A stretch of 64,000 bases of DNA from contig CM075851.1 of the NCBI GenBank assembly GCA_037975125.1, positions 74,379,487 to 74,443,486 on the forward strand. Direction: 5' to 3'. The first letter of the stretch is position 1. The number at the start of each line of letters is the position of its first letter. Below the pieces are notes generated by a model. It was given only the letters and a program-made list of their open reading frames with translations. It searched no databases and was not told where the DNA came from. Positions 60,440 to 64,000 of the stretch are shown here, piece after piece. The position numbers and the translations under genes were made by a program. This DNA comes from Latrodectus hesperus. Lineage: Eukaryota; Arthropoda; Arachnida; Araneae; Theridiidae.

Positions 60440-63380
60440 CTAAATGGAGCTGGCTCAATCTCCTCCTTCACAACAAAACTTCATAAATTCAGCTATTCAA
60501 ATCAAATGAAACCAACTACAGAACAGTGCTCAAACTTTTAAAGAGATTTGCCTCTTCATGGTCTAACGTAAAGGGGGGACAATAGTCGAATTCGGCACCA
60601 CAGTTAATTTTTATCAAATGTCTTATATTCATGTGTCTTTGACAATTGTTTCAACAATGTAAGGGAATGCCTGCACACATTACTTCGGTGTTTAAGAATG
60701 AATCAATTTCTAAAACGTTATATAAAAAGGAAATCAATTTTTTAAAAAATTTAAATTTAGCAGATCATAAAAAATAAAGCGGAAAAGAAAACTGTTAAAA
60801 ACGAAAGTTCACAAAATAGAGATTTATCAAAATTATACTTAGTAAATGGAAGTTAAACTTATACGTCTATTGTGTCAAAATAATTACAAGCCACTAGTTT
60901 GTAAAACAGTCAGTCTTTGTAAATTAGAGGTCCGTAAAAACGAGCGTCTACTATAAACAAATACATCATTGCATAAGAAATAATTATGGTGTTGTCGATA
61001 TTTAGAAGGTGCTTAATAACAGGGTATGTATAATCCATGATTTTTTTTTTCCAATAATTTGGAAAAAACAACAATTTTATACAAGATAAAATTTTGCTCA
61101 GTTTGATTTTATAACAGAATGCCAAACATCTTTATATTATATAATTCAAATGTGCAATAAGAAAATTAATATTTGTACTTATGATGCAATGATTTTTCTA
61201 TTCTGTATTAGAATTCATAAAAATAGAATTTTCTCACATATATTAAACTTTAGCCCCTATGCATGCAGTTTGTAATGCAATTTTTTTATTTAAATTTTAC
61301 TCTGTAATTTACAAAATAAATACTTTTTAATTAACAAATCATAAAAATAAGTTTTATATATTTACAGGTATATCATTAACGCATAGCAAATTGACCAAAA
61401 CATTTTGATCAACAAAATGTTTAATATATTTTTTTATTTTGAACAAAAAAATTTTATTTATTGAAAGTCAAAACACTTTGATAAACAAAAATAAAAACTA
61501 CCATTTGTTGGCTAAAATGTTTTGGTCAACAGTAGCAAGTTTTTGTTTTTCTACACTATTAATGACTAGGGATATAGCTGACCATTCCACATATGAAGAA
61601 TCTCCTCACTTTCTAAAACTAGATGAGTCTTAAATGTATTTCTGGAAAGATGAAAAGAATATCAAAAATTATAGAAATCTTTGACGTTTTTTACGCGATC
61701 TTACCCAAAATATTAAATCTCATTATTGTTATACAAGTCTTTATTAGATGTGGATGGAAAAGTTCTATGGATGACTAGAATTGAAACGCAGGCACTGAAT
61801 TTACAATCAATGAAAAAAATATCTTCACAAATATTTACTTTAAATCCGATGCGCTCTGTATGTGATTCACAAATCAACTAAGATACAGTTGGTAAAAAAA
61901 AAAATTCTGTTACTTCAATGACCTCTCTTAGATGATATTGCTTAAGATGAGCAACTGGATCTCTACGAATACATCTGCACAGAACTGTCTTTATCATAGA
62001 ACACTAAATGTTATATTCAAGTTCTGATTCATAACTTGAAATGTCGCTTCAACTATCCGCTTCTTCAAATCACTATCCAAACTCTCTTATACTTTTTTTT
62101 ATATTTTTGAATTCTGTACAATATTTTAAAATAACATCACAAAATTTGCTGAAGCGGATGAGCGAGCGAGTGAAGCACACGAGGAAATTACCATATGCAT
62201 TTAGATATACTTTTAGAATTATCGTTGAGGTTTTATATTTTCATGTACACACGTCAATTTTACTAGTTTAATATCTATCAAAAAATTTAACTGAATATTG
62301 AAATTTCCTAAATTTTGAATACGACGATACACAGAGAAATTCCCATACGTGTTTGGCAAATAATTCAGTTCCAACATAATGAAGCAAATTAACAACAAAA
62401 GAAATCTTATATACACGTTAAAACACAATTTTTCAATTTCCCGACAAGCACATTGACCGCAAAGTATGCTTTTTGGATCGGTTATTCAAGGTCAAGCCCA
62501 TCTTAATAGATATAAAAATATGACCTATGTAGTTCGCATGTGTGAATCTCCGTATCTACGGAAACAGCTGTTATTCTTCAAACAAATTTAACTGTAAGGA
62601 TTACCCTGGAAGACGCTACAAGTGAGTCACTTCTCCAAACGTCTTATCCATTTAAAAGAATAAATTGCATACGTTATCGTTACTCTAGTAAGTTCGATAA
62701 CTCTTTGTATCATTTTTTGGAGGAGTATGTTATCGTTATCTTTATGAGACAGGTTGTGTGGGGCCATGAAATGAAATAGAATATCGTCAGAGATATAGAG
62801 AATTAACTGATGCATGAGTTTTTTTTTTAAAGATAATACGGTTTTTTATGTGCTAGTGATAATCCGACTTACATTATATAAGTTATATCGATTAATGTAA
62901 AATTATTAGACCTTTAAATGAAAATTAAAATTACACATATATAACACTGCATAATAATTTTGTTTAACTTTTAACAAAAGTTTTATTAACATATTAAACT
63001 TTTTCTTACTAATTTATAATCAAATATATCTAGTTTTATCTCGATCTTATAACAGTAATTTTATTCAAATATTTCTCCTGTTTTTCATAAATAGTCGATT
63101 ACGTTAAATCTTATCATTCACGTTTTTTTCTTACCGTACATTATATAATAACGCTTTAGTATCATATTTAGCACATTTTAGCAGGATTTTTGGATCTAAT
63201 AACAAGAATCAATCTTTCGATTACGATTCAGCAAGTATTTAAAAAAGAATAAGTACAAAATATCAACATATGCTATAAGTGAATTAGAACCATTAACAAA
63301 CTCTAATTTGAATCTTATATTTGCTTTACTAACACAGTTAATGAAATTTGCATATACTAATACAGACAATTATTCTAATG
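60440..63380 (-). other. yurt 5' intron or intergenic, nothing recognised
   Basis: About 2.9 kb without supportable genes; the short open frames here are unconvincing in composition and have no family resemblance. Confidence 0.45.
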
Positions 63381-63403
63381 TAACAAGTTCAGTTTCCCCA
63401 TAC

Positions 63404-63438
63404 ACTTGGCGACGCGGCGAATTTTTTTGTCGCCAAGT
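63404..63438. repeat. CpG-rich inverted repeat
   Basis: ACTTGGCGAC (63404-63413) and its exact complement GTCGCCAAGT (63429-63438) enclose 15 nt that include GCGGCGAA. It sits in a CpG-rich patch (about 63390-63495) that also contains AGGCGCGCG, unusual for this window. Confidence 0.8.
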
Positions 63439-63647
63439 TGCCAAGCTAGGCGCGCGTTTATTAAAACGGAAAATTTCCCTCATTTCGATCGAAAAATATG
63501 CATTTCAGAAAATTTAAAAAGGGAAATAAATATAAATCATGCACTTACTTGATATGAAGTTAAGCTGACATGCCGATTTATTTCGACTTATTCGTTTGTC
63601 ACCAGTGTCACATTTCAGTAAAAATAATTATCTAATTTTACAAAAGA

Positions 63648-63803
63648 AGCATGCAAAAATATTTTTCTAAATGTATACACTTTATAAATTTTTAAAAAAA
63701 AGCATGCAAAAACTTATTTTCAAATATATACATTTTTTAAATTAAAAAAAAAACATGAATAAAATATTTTTTAAATATATACACATTTTAAGTAAATAAA
63801 AAT
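63648..63803. repeat. minisatellite, three diverged copies of about 52 bp
   Basis: Units start at 63648, 63701 and about 63752, each with (AG)CATG(C/A)A..A, then TATTTT..AAAT(A/G)TATACA, then an A/T run. The copies are roughly 70-80% alike by eye. Confidence 0.7.
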
Positions 63804-64000
63804 GAAACACGAATACAATTAAAAAAAATACATGTAAGCAATAGAAATTAAATAAAATAATTACACCTTCTCCAAATCCAATTTCCGTTAAAAATTAATT
63901 AACATTTGCGAATCCTAAATTAATTAATAATTTGGAATCCAGAGCAATAATCCATCATTATTATCTTTAATTTTAGCTAATAGAATTTGTTGATATTTTT

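Overview
The window is AT-rich animal nuclear DNA (my impression is roughly 70-75% A+T; not computed). It holds two interpretable protein-coding genes with long introns, lying tail to tail in a bed of transposon debris and tRNA-derived SINEs. An arthropod, most likely a spider or other arachnid, is suggested by the density of tRNA-derived SINEs whose 3' ends are CCAA-like rather than poly(A), by the mix of mariner, Tc1-like and pogo-like elements, and by an HPRT gene, which Drosophila and many other insects lack. The organism assignment is inference.

Layout. 1-9.66 kb is intergenic DNA with a 246-bp MITE (372-617), a 2.6-kb decayed DNA transposon (3748-6390), several SINEs and a (TA)n tract. 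9.66-10.13 kb is a candidate promoter, followed by an eight-coding-exon HPRT gene on the + strand (10127-22387) encoding a 227-residue hypoxanthine-guanine phosphoribosyltransferase. Its splice sites fall at the human HPRT1 positions, apart from human exons 5 and 6 being one exon here. 646 bp separate its stop codon from the stop codon of the convergent gene on the - strand.

From 23034 to 45685 (-) lie 14 coding exons of a FERM-FA protein orthologous to Yurt/EPB41L5. The frame is closed across every junction, giving 586 residues that end in LLTTEL. One intron uses a GC-AG donor. The 5' coding exon or exons, encoding the start of the FERM domain, are not recognisable and are probably beyond position 64000, so 45.7-64 kb is read as part of a long 5' intron. 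Introns hold an internally deleted mariner (28383-29315), two Tc1-like relics (25.9-26.9 kb and 36.2-37.7 kb), many SINEs with target-site duplications, and a pogo/Tigger-like relic (60.0-60.4 kb).

The genes are unrelated in function: purine salvage in the cytosol, and cortical polarity/cytoskeleton anchoring. No operon-like, CRISPR-like or defence system is present. The most noteworthy signals are the transposon anatomy (two insertions of only 33 and 48 bp with 13-14-bp target duplications; a transposon with four subterminal motif copies), the GC-AG intron, the close convergent 3' ends, and a 43-bp near-perfect palindrome.
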